A DNA stretch of 64,000 bases, taken from the NCBI RefSeq assembly GCF_001570965.1, contig NZ_BCSR01000011.1:1-64000 (forward strand), given 5' to 3'. The position numbers were made by a program, and so were the translations under genes. Below the pieces are notes generated by a model. It saw only the letters and a list, made by a program, of their open reading frames with translations, did not search any database and had not been told where the DNA came from. Positions 18,147-26,319 of the stretch are shown here, one piece after another (position 1 is the stretch's first letter; the number at the start of each line of letters is the position of its first letter). This DNA comes from Janibacter corallicola NBRC 107790 (GTDB taxonomy: Bacteria; Actinomycetota; Actinomycetes; Actinomycetales; Dermatophilaceae).

Positions 18147-19439
18147 TCACGCGGAGACGGTAGCGCCCTCGCGCGCGGGCGCGCCGAGGACCTCCCGGGC
18201 CGCGTCCTCGAGGGCGTCGAGGCCCTCGGCGAGCTGCTCCTCGGTGATGGTCAGCGGCGGCATGACCTTGATGACCTCGTCGGAGGAACCGGAGGTCTCG
18301 ATCATCAGCCCCCGCTCGAAGGCGGCGGCGGCGATCTGGTCGGCCGCGTCGAGGTCGCGGAAGGCGACTCCGGAGAGCAGGCCGCGACCACGCACCTGGC
18401 TGCCCTCGGCGAGGCCGGCGATGAGCTCGAGGCGGGCGTGCTGCTGCTCGGAACGGGCGGCGACGTTCTTCTCCAGCTCGTCGTCGGCCCAGAAGGTGCG
18501 CAGCGCCTTGGTGCCGGTGACGAACGCGGGGTTGTGGCCGCGGAAGGTGCCGTTGTGCTCGCCCGGCTCCCAGTCGTCGATCTCCGGCTTGATGAGCGTC
18601 AGCGCCATCGGCAGCCCGTAACCGGAGATGGACTTGCTGATCGTGATGATGTCCGGGTCGAGGCCGTACTCCTCGAAGGAGAAGAACTTGCCGGTCCGGC
18701 CGCAGCCGGCCTGGACGTCGTCGATGATGAGCAGGACCTTGTGCTCACGGCACAGCTCCTGCAGCTCCTTGAGCCACTGGCCGCGGGCGGCGTTGAGGCC
18801 GCCCTCGCCCTGGACGGTCTCGACGATGACCGCGGCCGGCAGGGCGTGGCCGGAGCTGCTGTCGGCCCAGATGCGCTTCAGCCAGGCGAAGTCGGAGGTC
18901 TCGCCGTCGATGTAGTCGTCGTAGGGCGCAGCCGTCGCGTGGTACAGCGGGGTGCCGGCGCCGCCGCGCTTGAAGGAGTTGCCGGTCACCGCCAGCGCGC
19001 CGAGCGTCATGCCGTGGAAGGCATTGGTGAAGGAGACGATGTCCTCTCGGCCGGTCGCCTTGCGGGCGGTCTTGAGCGCGGTCTCGACGGCATTGGTGCC
19101 GGTCGGGCCGGGGAACTGGATCTTGTGGGTCATCCCGCGCGGCGCGAGGATCAGCTCGGTGAAGGTCTCGAGGAAGTCGCGCTTGGCGACGGTGTACATG
19201 TCCATCGAGTGGGTGACCCCGTCCCTGGCCAGGTACTCCAGGAGGGCCTCCTTGAGGACCGGGTTGTTGTGCCCGTAGTTCAGGGCACCGGCGCCCGAGA
19301 AGAAGTCGATGTAGCGCTCGCCGTCCTCGGTCCACTGGTACGGGCCGCTCGAGGTGTCGAAGACGACCGGCCAGTTCCGGCAGTAGCTGCGTACCTCGGA
19401 CTCGCGGGTGGTGAAGATCTGTGTGTCGGGGTTGCTCAT
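18147..19439 (-). CDS. ectB: Diaminobutyrate-2-oxoglutarate transaminase
   Basis: This 430-residue class III PLP aminotransferase converts aspartate semialdehyde to 2,4-diaminobutyrate using glutamate. Visible features are ESEVRSYCRNWPVVF at the N terminus, the pyridoxal-phosphate site IIDDVQAGCGRTGKFFSFE, and the Schiff-base lysine in TISKSISGYGLPM. The ATG at 19439 is behind GGAGGAAGGA. An in-frame extension to 19751 runs through ectA and has no matching family sequence, so it was not used. It sits 53 bases after ectA and 32 before ectC. Confidence 0.95.
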   Translation of the reverse strand: MSNPDTQIFTTRESEVRSYCRNWPVVFDTSSGPYQWTEDGERYIDFFSGAGALNYGHNNPVLKEALLEYLARDGVTHSMDMYTVAKRDFLETFTELILAPRGMTHKIQFPGPTGTNAVETALKTARKATGREDIVSFTNAFHGMTLGALAVTGNSFKRGGAGTPLYHATAAPYDDYIDGETSDFAWLKRIWADSSSGHALPAAVIVETVQGEGGLNAARGQWLKELQELCREHKVLLIIDDVQAGCGRTGKFFSFEEYGLDPDIITISKSISGYGLPMALTLIKPEIDDWEPGEHNGTFRGHNPAFVTGTKALRTFWADDELEKNVAARSEQQHARLELIAGLAEGSQVRGRGLLSGVAFRDLDAADQIAAAAFERGLMIETSGSSDEVIKVMPPLTITEEQLAEGLDALEDAAREVLGAPAREGATVSA

Positions 19440-19492
19440 GAGAGGGGTCCTTCCTCCGTGAAGTCGTGGGGGTGGCGTGTCGGGGTTGCGGG

Positions 19493-20011
19493 TCAGAAGG
19501 GTCCGATGCGGTGCAGCACCTCCGGGTCGTGGCCCTCGTCGGGGAAGTGCCCCGCAAGGAAGAGGTCGATCTCCTCGTGCCCCGCACCGCGGCCCCGGGC
19601 GAAACCGGAGAAGAGCGCGCGTGAGGCGGTGTTGTCCGCCGTGATCGTCGTCTCCAGGCTGGTCACGCCGGGGACGGTGTCCGCCAGGTGGTCGAGCATC
19701 CGGCCGGCGAGGCCGTGGCCGCGCTGGTCGGCGTCGACGGCGACCTGCCACACCATGAGGGTGTGCGGGGCGTCGGGGCGGAGGTAGCCGCTGACGAAGC
19801 CGACGACCGAGCCCCCTTCGTCCTCGACGACCACGCTCGTGGTCGCGAAGTCACGGGCCCACAGCAGGTAGGCGTAGGACGTGTTCAGGTCCAGGGTCTG
19901 GGAGTCCCGGGCCACGCGCCACATCGAACCGCCATCCTCGATGGTCGGCTGACGCAGTGTGAAGCGGGACTGCTGGGAGGTCGATTGGGTCTTGTCTGGC
20001 TCAGCGGTCAC
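19493..20011 (-). CDS. ectA: L-2,4-diaminobutyrate N-acetyltransferase
   Basis: This 172-residue GNAT-fold enzyme transfers acetyl from acetyl-CoA to the gamma amino group of diaminobutyrate. The EctA motif LDLNTSYAYLLWARDFATTSVV is clear, as are the acetyl-CoA loop VAVDADQRGHGLAGRML and TTITADNTASRALFSGFAR. I prefer GTG 20011 because it lies seven bases after a TAAGTT box with a TTGATT 16 bases further upstream, giving a leaderless transcript. A TTG three codons earlier overlaps that promoter. First gene of ectABC. Confidence 0.93.
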   Translation of the reverse strand: MTAEPDKTQSTSQQSRFTLRQPTIEDGGSMWRVARDSQTLDLNTSYAYLLWARDFATTSVVVEDEGGSVVGFVSGYLRPDAPHTLMVWQVAVDADQRGHGLAGRMLDHLADTVPGVTSLETTITADNTASRALFSGFARGRGAGHEEIDLFLAGHFPDEGHDPEVLHRIGPF

Positions 20012-20018
20012 CTGTTTC

Positions 20019-20046
20019 AACTTAACGTGACCAGCGCACGAATCAA
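20019..20046 (-). promoter_or_regulatory. Ectoine operon promoter (leaderless)
   Basis: On the minus strand, TTGATT (20041-20046) and TAAGTT (20019-20024) are 16 bases apart. The GTG start follows TAAGTT after seven bases, so transcript and reading frame probably begin together. The surrounding DNA is notably AT-richer than the rest of the window. Confidence 0.6.
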
Positions 20047-20140
20047 GTCAGCCCCCGTGGGATCGGGCCCGAACGCCTCGCCATGCGGCGGAATTGGCCA
20101 CATCGTGATCCGTGACACCCGCCGTCCGGGACGACCCCGG

Positions 20141-21271
20141 TCACGCCCCCGCGACCGATGCGAGCCGGCGCACTCCCTCCTGCAGCACCTCGGGGGAGGC
20201 GGCGAAGTTCAGCCGGGCGAAGCCCTCACCGGCGCCGAAGGGGAGGCCGCTGTTCAGGGCGAGGCGGCCGCGCCCCAGCAGCGCGGCGGCGGGGTCCTCG
20301 CCGAGACCGGTCCCACGCAGGTCCAGCCAGGCGAGGTACGTGGCCTCGCCCGGGCTCCAGAGCGCGCTGGGCAGATCGGCCAGCAGCTCCTGCAACAGGC
20401 TCCGGTTGGCGTCGAGGTCCGCCACGAGGTCCGCGAGCCAGTCCCGGCCGTCGTCCAGGGCCGCGCTCTGCACCCGCATCGCGACGTGGCTGGCGTGGTG
20501 GCCGAGGTCCTCCGGCACCCCGGTGAGGGAGCCCGCCGAACCGGGACCGGCCAGCACGGCCGCCGCCTTGAGGCCGGCGAGGTTCCACCCCTTCGCCGCC
20601 GACAACACCGCCAGCGCCCGCTCGGCGGCGGGGATCGCGGTGATGGAGGTGAAGCTCGCCCCCGGCAGCACGAGCGGAGCATGCACCTCGTCGCTGATGA
20701 TCCCGACGCCGTGGGTCCGGGCGGTCTCGGCCAGCGAGGCCAGCTCGGTGGCGGTGGGTACCGTCCCCGTGGGGTTGTGCGGGTTGGACAGCAGCACCGC
20801 GCCCCGCCCCGGGTCGCCGGCGAAGTGCCGGCTGAGGGCCGGCACGTCCAGGCGCCCGGTCGGGGTCAGCGGCACAGCCACGAGCTGCCGGCCCGCGGCC
20901 CTGACGACGGAGTGGAAGGGCGGGTAGACCGGCACGGTGACGTAGACGGGATCGCCGGGGTCGGTGAGCGCGGCGATCGCGGCCTGCACGCCCGTCATGA
21001 CGTCGGGGACGAGGCGCATCCGTCCCGGGTCGGCCGGCGCCCCGGCGTCCCGGTACCACCGGGCCACCGACTCCAGGTAGTCCGCGGGAACCGGGTAGCC
21101 GAAGTCGCCGTCACGCGTGATCCGCTCCATCTCCTCGGCCACCGAGGGCGCCGGCAGGACATCCATCTCGGCGACCCACATCGGGAGCACGTCCTCCCCG
21201 TGGGCGCGCCACTTCACGCTCGTGCGGCGTCGGCAGGTGGTCTCGTCGAGGGTGAGCACGTGTCGTTCCAT
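20141..21271 (-). CDS. MalY/PatB-type aminotransferase, probable cystathionine beta-lyase
   Basis: This 376-residue fold-type I PLP enzyme belongs to the MalY/PatB group, which cleaves C-S bonds of cystathionine or cysteine conjugates. Visible landmarks are SVKWRAHGEDVLPMWVAEMD at the N terminus, LLSNPHNPTGT, the PLP aspartate region IISDEVHAPL and the Schiff-base Lys227 in SAAKGWNLAG. It ends in LNSGLPFGAGEGFARLNFA. The protein starts at ATG 21271 with GAGAGTGCAGG upstream. It is monocistronic, divergent from the DUF881 gene cluster. A role in methionine synthesis or thiol detoxification is plausible but not resolved. Confidence 0.85.
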   Translation of the reverse strand: MERHVLTLDETTCRRRTSVKWRAHGEDVLPMWVAEMDVLPAPSVAEEMERITRDGDFGYPVPADYLESVARWYRDAGAPADPGRMRLVPDVMTGVQAAIAALTDPGDPVYVTVPVYPPFHSVVRAAGRQLVAVPLTPTGRLDVPALSRHFAGDPGRGAVLLSNPHNPTGTVPTATELASLAETARTHGVGIISDEVHAPLVLPGASFTSITAIPAAERALAVLSAAKGWNLAGLKAAAVLAGPGSAGSLTGVPEDLGHHASHVAMRVQSAALDDGRDWLADLVADLDANRSLLQELLADLPSALWSPGEATYLAWLDLRGTGLGEDPAAALLGRGRLALNSGLPFGAGEGFARLNFAASPEVLQEGVRRLASVAGA

Positions 21272-21300
21272 GCCTGCACTCTCGCACCGACCCCAGCACC

Positions 21301-21306
21301 TAGGCT
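21301..21306 (+). promoter_or_regulatory. -10 box for leaderless DUF881 transcript
   Basis: TAGGCT matches TANNNT and is six bases before ATG 21313, leaving no room for a ribosome binding site. No clear -35 is visible. Confidence 0.4.
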
Positions 21307-21312
21307 GTCGCC

Positions 21313-22302
21313 ATGAGCTGGGACCGGAGCGCGCCCGGGTCGCGCGGGCTCCCGGACCCTGCGGACCTGGACGAGGACGAGGCCGAGTACGGCGACAAGG
21401 CGGGCCTACCGCGGGCGGAGCGCCGCAAGGACGCCTCGATGACGCTGCTGACGTCTATGCTCGAGCGGCCCCTGGACCCCGGGTACGCGGCCATGGCCAA
21501 GGCACGCGAGGCCCGTGGCGAACCACGCTCCACCGGCCCGCGCCGACCCCTGCTGCTCATCTCCCTGCTCCTCATCGGACTGCTCATCGGGATCAGCACG
21601 GCGAGCCTGCGGGCCCGGCAGGACGTGCGCAGCCAGACCCGGGGTGACCTCATCGAGCAGATCCAGAGCCGTCAGGCCGCGGTGGACGAAGGGGGCGAGA
21701 AGGCCCGCCGCCTGCAGCGCCAGATCGACGCGGCCGGCTCGAAGATCGCCCCCGGAGAGGTCGAGGCGCGCCAGCAGGACCAGGAGGCGCTGCGCGTCAC
21801 CACCGGTGTGGTGGAGGTCGAGGGACCGGGAGTGACCATCACCCTCGACGACGCCGACGGCGCCGGGGGGAGCGCCGACGGCGACCCGCGCACCGGGGGA
21901 TCGGACGAGGGCCGGGTGCAGTCCGGCGACCTGCAGATCATCACCAACGGGCTGTGGGCCGCCGGCGCGGAGGCGATCGCCGTCAACGACCAGCGTCTGA
22001 CCGCGCACTCGGCGATCCGCTTCGCCGGTGAGGCGATCCTCGTGAACTTCCGGCCGCTGACCCGCCCGTACACCATCGAGGCCATCGGTGACCCCGGGCA
22101 ACTGCGCTCGGGTTTCGAGGAGGGCCCCGGCGGGGCGTACCTGGACATGCTCGGCTCGGACTACGACATCCCCGCATCCGTCTCGACCGATGACACCATG
22201 ACTCTCCCCGGGGCCGACGAGGTCTCCTCCGCGCACGCGGAGGTCGTCTCGCCCGGTGAGGACATGCCGCCGGAACGTCCCGTCGAAGAGGAGAGTCGAT
22301 GA
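21313..22302 (+). CDS. DUF881 membrane protein (first copy)
   Basis: This 329-residue protein has an acidic cytoplasmic N terminus, one transmembrane helix around residues 76-97 (RPLLLISLLLIGLLIG), a coiled-coil-like segment (IQSRQAAVDEGGEKARRLQRQ) and an extracytoplasmic DUF881 domain. The DUF881 core carries VTTGVVEVEGPGVTITLDDAD, ITNGLWAAGAEAIAVNDQRLT and a proposed YTIEAIGD strand. The function is unknown; the family is common in actinobacterial cell-envelope and division-linked clusters. Its stop overlaps the start of the small basic protein gene (ATGA). Confidence 0.85.
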   Translation: MSWDRSAPGSRGLPDPADLDEDEAEYGDKAGLPRAERRKDASMTLLTSMLERPLDPGYAAMAKAREARGEPRSTGPRRPLLLISLLLIGLLIGISTASLRARQDVRSQTRGDLIEQIQSRQAAVDEGGEKARRLQRQIDAAGSKIAPGEVEARQQDQEALRVTTGVVEVEGPGVTITLDDADGAGGSADGDPRTGGSDEGRVQSGDLQIITNGLWAAGAEAIAVNDQRLTAHSAIRFAGEAILVNFRPLTRPYTIEAIGDPGQLRSGFEEGPGGAYLDMLGSDYDIPASVSTDDTMTLPGADEVSSAHAEVVSPGEDMPPERPVEEESR

Positions 22303-22631
22303 TCCCCGCCCTCGGACTGGTGCTGGGCATCGTGCTGGGCCTGGTGCTCCAGCCGGATGTCCCGGTGTGGCTCCAGCCCTACCTGCCCATCGCCGTGATC
22401 GCCGCGCTCGACGCGGTCTTCGGCGCGGTGCGGGCGGCCCTGGACGGGATCTTCAACGACAAGGTCTTCGTCGTCAGCTTCCTCTCCAACGTCGTCGTCG
22501 CGGCGCTCATCGTCTTCCTCGGCGACCAGCTCGGGGTGGGCTCGCAGCTGTCCACCGGTGTCGTCGTCGTCCTCGGCGTGCGGATCTTCTCCAACGTCGC
22601 CTCCATCCGTCGACACCTCTTCAAGGCATGA
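22299..22631 (+). CDS. sbp: Small basic protein (DUF1290 family)
   Basis: This 110-residue membrane protein has about three helices and the family signature KVFVVSFLSNVVVAALIVFLGDQLG. In Firmicutes the homologue (Sbp) lies in the ylxX-ylxW-ylxP neighbourhood near ftsAZ, again with DUF881 proteins, as here. It starts inside the stop of the preceding gene and ends inside the start of the next, so all three are tightly coupled. The molecular role is unknown. An envelope or division complex with the two DUF881 proteins is inferred from the repeated association. Confidence 0.85.
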   Translation: MIPALGLVLGIVLGLVLQPDVPVWLQPYLPIAVIAALDAVFGAVRAALDGIFNDKVFVVSFLSNVVVAALIVFLGDQLGVGSQLSTGVVVVLGVRIFSNVASIRRHLFKA

Positions 22632-23431
22632 GCACCAAGGACGAGCCACCGGAGCCGCACCGGGCCTTCACCGAGCAGACGAAGCCGGGTGGCTCCGCCG
22701 GCAGGGCGTGGCGTCGGCTGTACCGGATCGCCCGCCCGCGGGCCACGCTCGCCAACGGCTTCGCGCTCTTGCTCGCGGCGCTGCTCGGGGTGGCGATCGT
22801 CACCCAGGTGCGCCAGACCCAGACCCAGGGGCTGGACAGTCTCCGGGAGGACGAGCTCGTGCGGATCCTCGACGACGTCACCCAGACCGGCAACCGGCTG
22901 GACGACCAGGTGAGGGATCTGGAGCGGACCCGCGACGACCTCGCCGAGGGCGGGGGCGACTCGCCGGAGGCGATCCGAGCCGCTCAGGAGCGGGCCGACA
23001 CCCTCGGGATCCTCGCCGGCACCGAGCGCGCGACCGGGCCCGGCATCACGCTGAGGATCGAGGACCCTGATGGGCAGATCACCTCGGCCACCGTGCTCGA
23101 CGCCGTGCAGGAGCTGCGGGACGCGGGGGCGGAGGCCATCCAGATCGGCGACGTGCGCGTCGTGGCCGACACCTGGTTCCGCGACGGCAACGGGGGAGTG
23201 GTCGTCGCCGGGCACCAGCTGCATCCTCCCTACACGATCACCGCGATCGGTGACGCGCACACGATGGGCTCCGCGATGGAGATTCCCGGAGGCGTCACCG
23301 CCTCGGTGCGCAGCAAGGGCGGCAGCGCCGAGGTGGAGCAGTTCGAGTCGGTGAACGTGGGGGCGTTGCGTTCCAAATCATCGCCTCGTTACGCTCAGCC
23401 CGTCCCGGAGTCGAGCGACGACTCCGACTGA
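22628..23431 (+). CDS. DUF881 membrane protein (second copy)
   Basis: This 267-residue paralogue of the gene two positions upstream has a short basic cytoplasmic N terminus, one helix near residues 42-60 (ANGFALLLAALLGVAIV), a coiled coil (TGNRLDDQVRDLERTRDDLAEG) and the DUF881 domain with GPGITLRIEDPDGQI, AGAEAIQIGDVRVVAD and PYTITAIGDAHTM. ATG 22628 overlaps the sbp stop, which argues against the longer frame open from 22256. It closes a three-gene unit 26 bases before gcvH. Confidence 0.87.
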   Translation: MSTKDEPPEPHRAFTEQTKPGGSAGRAWRRLYRIARPRATLANGFALLLAALLGVAIVTQVRQTQTQGLDSLREDELVRILDDVTQTGNRLDDQVRDLERTRDDLAEGGGDSPEAIRAAQERADTLGILAGTERATGPGITLRIEDPDGQITSATVLDAVQELRDAGAEAIQIGDVRVVADTWFRDGNGGVVVAGHQLHPPYTITAIGDAHTMGSAMEIPGGVTASVRSKGGSAEVEQFESVNVGALRSKSSPRYAQPVPESSDDSD

Positions 23432-23457
23432 CCTGTGCTCGACGAGGAGAAGAGACG

Positions 23458-23844
23458 ATGGCCGAGACCTACCCCGATGACCTTCGCTACACCAGCGACC
23501 ACGAGTGGGTGAAGGACACCGGTGGGGGCACGGTGCGGGTGGGCATCACCCAGTACGCGCAGGAGGCCCTCGGCGACGTGGTCTACGTCAGCCTCCCGGA
23601 GGTCGGCGAGACCGTCGACGCGGGCGACGGCTGCGGCGAGGTCGAGTCCACGAAGTCGGTCAGTGACCTGTACGCACCGCTGCCGGGGACCATCACGGCT
23701 GTCAACGACGCCCTCGACGCCTCCCCGGAGCTGGTGAACTCGGACCCCTACGGCCAGGGCTGGATGTACGAGCTCGAGCTCGCCGAGGACGCGGACACCT
23801 CGACCCTGCTGGACGCCGCGGCCTACCGCGCCGAGACCGACTGA
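23458..23844 (+). CDS. gcvH: Glycine cleavage system H protein
   Basis: This 128-residue lipoyl-carrier protein shuttles the aminomethyl group between the P, T and L proteins of glycine cleavage. The lipoylated lysine sits in the standard motif GEVESTKSVSDLYAPLPG. Other conserved parts are YTSDHEWVKD at the N terminus, GDVVYVSLPEVGE, and LVNSDPYGQGWMYELEL. Length matches the family. The start ATG follows GAGGAGAAGAGACG. Only gcvH and gcvP are in this window; gcvT must lie elsewhere. Confidence 0.95.
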   Translation: MAETYPDDLRYTSDHEWVKDTGGGTVRVGITQYAQEALGDVVYVSLPEVGETVDAGDGCGEVESTKSVSDLYAPLPGTITAVNDALDASPELVNSDPYGQGWMYELELAEDADTSTLLDAAAYRAETD

Positions 23845-23890
23845 CGAGCAAGGGCACTAGGCTGGCCCACGAGAGGATTGAGGAGGGCAG

Positions 23891-24343
23891 ATGAGCAGCA
23901 ACGAAGAGGGCAGGCCGGCTCGGCAGGACCCCACGACGCAACGGTTCACCGGCTTCACCAGCTCGGTCCCGTCCGATGCGGGCGATACGGACTACCACCT
24001 GAACCGTGAGGAGCAGGCCACGGTCGACGCCCTCAACCCGGGGACGGCGCTGCTCGTCGTGCTCAGGGGGCCCAACACCGGCGCCCGGTTCCTCCTCGAC
24101 GACGCCGAGGTGACCACGGGTCGGGGCCCGGACCGGGACATCTTCCTGGACGACGTGACCGTCTCGCGCAAGCACGCGGTCTTCGTCCGCGAGGACGGCG
24201 GCTTCGGCGTGCGGGACGTCGGCTCGCTCAACGGCACGTACGTGAACCGGGAGCGCATCGACCAGGCGAGCCTGCGCACGGGTGACGAGGTGCAGATCGG
24301 CAAGTTCCGCCTCGTGTACTACTACTCCAGCGCCACCGGCTGA
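23891..24343 (+). CDS. garA: FHA-domain regulator, GarA-like
   Basis: This 150-residue cytoplasmic protein is related to mycobacterial GarA/OdhI, which inhibits 2-oxoglutarate dehydrogenase and glutamate enzymes unless phosphorylated. The forkhead-associated domain covers about residues 50-145, with the phosphothreonine-binding residues in VTTGRGPDRDIFLDDVTVSRKHA and the motif VGSLNGTYVNRE. The N-terminal tail holds the acceptor-like PTTQRFTGF, where a twin-Thr motif would be phosphorylated by a Pkn kinase; assignment of the exact site is inference. The start follows GAGGAGGG. The gene order gcvH-garA-merR-DUF151-merR-gcvP repeats the M. tuberculosis Rv1826-Rv1832 region. Confidence 0.88.
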   Translation: MSSNEEGRPARQDPTTQRFTGFTSSVPSDAGDTDYHLNREEQATVDALNPGTALLVVLRGPNTGARFLLDDAEVTTGRGPDRDIFLDDVTVSRKHAVFVREDGGFGVRDVGSLNGTYVNRERIDQASLRTGDEVQIGKFRLVYYYSSATG

Positions 24344-24344
24344 G

Positions 24345-25046
24345 GTGGCTGCGGAGCGCATCGGTATCGGCGCCCTGCTGAAGCGGCTGCAGCCCGATTT
24401 CCCGGACATCAGCATCAGCAAGATCCGCTTCCTCGAGTCCGAGGGGCTGGTCACGCCGGCACGGACCTCCTCGGGGTACCGGAAGTACTCGCAGCAGGAC
24501 ATCGAGCGCCTGGAGTTCGTCCTCACCGCCCAGCGCGACCGGTTCTGGCCGCTCAAGGTGATCCGGGATCGGCTGGACGCCGTGGAGCGGGGTCTGGACG
24601 TCGACTCCGACGAGGGGCCGGTCCCGCCGCGGGGCCCCGGTGGCGAGATCGGCGAACGACTCTCCGCCCCGATCCGCCCGCTTCGGCTCACCGGGCCCGA
24701 ACTGCAGCAGGCGGCCGGGATCGATACCGACATCTTCCGTGAGCTGGTCTCCTACGGGCTGCTGCCGAAGAACCGCGAGCACTTCGACGCCCACGACCTG
24801 GAGGTCGCGACGGCGGCCGGGGCGCTCGTCGAGACCGGCATCGGGGTGCGTCACCTCCGCCCCCTCAAGAGCGCTGCCGAGCGCGAGGTCGGGCTGACCG
24901 AGCACGTCCTCGGGCAGCAGGCGCTGCGCGGGCGTGCCGCGACCGAGGACGGCGTGGACGACGCCACCGTGGTGCGCACGGTGGTCGAGGGGTGCCTCGA
25001 GCTGCACGTGGCGCTGGTGCGCCAGCAGCTCGACGCGCAGGACTGA
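24345..25046 (+). CDS. ftsR: MerR-family regulator FtsR-like
   Basis: This 233-residue MerR-type DNA-binding protein is equivalent by position and sequence to M. tuberculosis Rv1828 and corynebacterial FtsR, an activator of ftsZ. The winged helix is at the N terminus (SISKIRFLESEGLVTPARTSSGYRKYS), followed by RLEFVLTAQRDRFWPLKVI. The C-terminal half (LTGPELQQAAGID, YGLLPKNREHFDAHDLEVA) is the second MerR-like module of this subfamily. GTG 24345, one base after the garA stop, fits the conserved N terminus (MAAERIGIGALLK). No separate ribosome site is visible, so translation is probably coupled to garA. Confidence 0.85.
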   Translation: MAAERIGIGALLKRLQPDFPDISISKIRFLESEGLVTPARTSSGYRKYSQQDIERLEFVLTAQRDRFWPLKVIRDRLDAVERGLDVDSDEGPVPPRGPGGEIGERLSAPIRPLRLTGPELQQAAGIDTDIFRELVSYGLLPKNREHFDAHDLEVATAAGALVETGIGVRHLRPLKSAAEREVGLTEHVLGQQALRGRAATEDGVDDATVVRTVVEGCLELHVALVRQQLDAQD

Positions 25047-25080
25047 CCGGCTCCCAGCGGCGGGGGATACGGTGGGAGAC

Positions 25081-25554
25081 GTGAAGTCTCTCGATGTGCT
25101 CGGTGTCCGTGTAGAGATGCCCACCTCACAGCCGATCGTGCTCCTGCGGGAGCGGGACGGCGGCCGTCACGTGCCCATCTGGATCGGGGCGGCCGAGGCG
25201 ACGGCCATCGCCTACGCGCAGGAGGGAGTGGTGCCCCCGCGCCCGCTGACCCACGATCTGCTCGTCGACGTCATCCACGCCGTCGGGCGCGAGCTCGTCA
25301 GCGTCCGGATCGACTCCGTCCTCGAGGGCGTCTTCCACGCGAGCCTGGTCCTCGACGACGACACCGAGATCTCCTCCCGATCCTCCGACGCGATCGCCCT
25401 CGCGCTGCGCAGCGGCGCCACGATCGTCGCCCAGGAGAGCGTGCTGGACGAGGTCGGGATCGAGTCCTCCGACGAGGAGGACGAGGTGGCCAAGTTCAAG
25501 GAGTTCCTGGACGACGTCTCCCCGGAGGACTTCGACGAGCCCGGTGAGGGGTAG
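25081..25554 (+). CDS. Bifunctional nuclease family (DUF151) protein
   Basis: This 157-residue protein of the BFN/DUF151 family is homologous to Rv1829 and to plant and Thermotoga bifunctional nucleases. It shows VEMPTSQPIVLLRERDGGRHVPIWIGAAEATAIA, the His-Asp segment LTHDLLVDVIHAVG, and SSRSSDAIALALRSG. The acidic C-terminal tail is typical of actinobacterial members. GTG 25081 matches the conserved start KSLDVLGVRVEMP. The in vivo substrate is unknown. It sits 34 bases after ftsR and is followed by a separate promoter. Confidence 0.85.
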   Translation: MKSLDVLGVRVEMPTSQPIVLLRERDGGRHVPIWIGAAEATAIAYAQEGVVPPRPLTHDLLVDVIHAVGRELVSVRIDSVLEGVFHASLVLDDDTEISSRSSDAIALALRSGATIVAQESVLDEVGIESSDEEDEVAKFKEFLDDVSPEDFDEPGEG

Positions 25555-25596
25555 CCCTCGCGGGCGCGACACGCGGTGGCGTGGGTGCGCCGGTGA

Positions 25597-25628
25597 TTGA
25601 CGCTCCCCCTCCGGGGTCGTAGCGTCAA
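25597..25628 (+). promoter_or_regulatory. Promoter with nested inverted repeat for the second merR gene
   Basis: TTGACG (25597-25602) and TAGCGT (25620-25625) are 17 bases apart, a near-ideal promoter. The same bases form a perfect inverted repeat, TTGACGCT-N16-AGCGTCAA (25597-25604 and 25621-25628). The repeat spans the -35 to -10 region, exactly where a MerR-type dimer would bind. Autoregulation by the downstream MerR protein is inferred. Confidence 0.65.
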
Positions 25629-25656
25629 AGCACACCGGAAGATGCCGGTGTGCTTT
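25627..25656 (+). terminator. 12-bp hairpin in the leader of the second merR gene
   Basis: AAAGCACACCGG, loop AAGATG, then CCGGTGTGCTTT is a perfect 12-bp stem ending in TTT. It could terminate readthrough from the DUF151 gene. As it begins right at the expected transcription start it would also form a stable 5' end on the merR mRNA. I cannot choose between these roles. Confidence 0.55.
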
Positions 25657-25698
25657 CCCGTTCGGCCCCGGACGGGCAATGGTGAACGGGAGGGCGCT

Positions 25699-26280
25699 GT
25701 GAACGCCACGAACGAAGACGGCAGGACCTCGGTCCGCAGTCAGGGCGTGCTCTTCGACGACGACCTGCCCGAGCTCGCCGAAGACATCGGCTACCGCGGC
25801 CCCGCCGCCTGCCGCGCCGCCGGCATCACCTACCGCCAGCTGGACTACTGGGCCCGCACCGGGCTGGTCGAGCCCGGCCTGCGCGGCGCCGCCGGCTCCG
25901 GCAGCCAGCGGCTGTACGGCTTCCGCGACATCCTCGTGCTCAAGGTCGTCAAGCGGCTCCTGGACACGGGGGTCTCGCTGCAGCAGATCCGCGTCGCCAT
26001 CCAGCACCTGCGTGAGCGCGGGGTGGAGGACCTCGCCCAGATCACCCTGATGAGTGACGGGGCCAGCGTCTACGAGTGCACCTCGGCCGACGAGGTCATC
26101 GACCTCGTCCAAGGCGGTCAGGGCGTCTTCGGCATCGCCGTGGGGCGGGTCTGGCGCGAGGTCGAAGGCTCCCTCATGGAGATCCCGAGCGAGCGCATGG
26201 GCGACCCCGACGAGGATGCCGAGGTCCCCGAGGTGCCCGGCGACGAGCTCGGCGCACGGCGTCGCGCCAAGCTGGCCTGA
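25699..26280 (+). CDS. MerR-family regulator, Rv1830-like
   Basis: This 193-residue MerR-type regulator matches M. tuberculosis Rv1830 in position and sequence. The DNA-binding part shows ACRAAGITYRQLDYWARTGLVEP and GSQRLYGFRDILVLKVVKRLLDTGVSLQQI, followed by a short dimer helix (IQHLRERGVEDLAQ) and an effector-like C-terminal domain. The GTG at 25699 is behind GGGAGGG. An upstream in-frame ATG at 25597 lies within the promoter and cannot be used. Targets are unknown; its own promoter carries a matching inverted repeat, and gcvP lies next. Confidence 0.85.
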   Translation: MNATNEDGRTSVRSQGVLFDDDLPELAEDIGYRGPAACRAAGITYRQLDYWARTGLVEPGLRGAAGSGSQRLYGFRDILVLKVVKRLLDTGVSLQQIRVAIQHLRERGVEDLAQITLMSDGASVYECTSADEVIDLVQGGQGVFGIAVGRVWREVEGSLMEIPSERMGDPDEDAEVPEVPGDELGARRRAKLA

Positions 26281-26319
26281 GCGCGCCGAGACCCGGGTAC
26301 GCGCCTGCGGCGACGCTGT

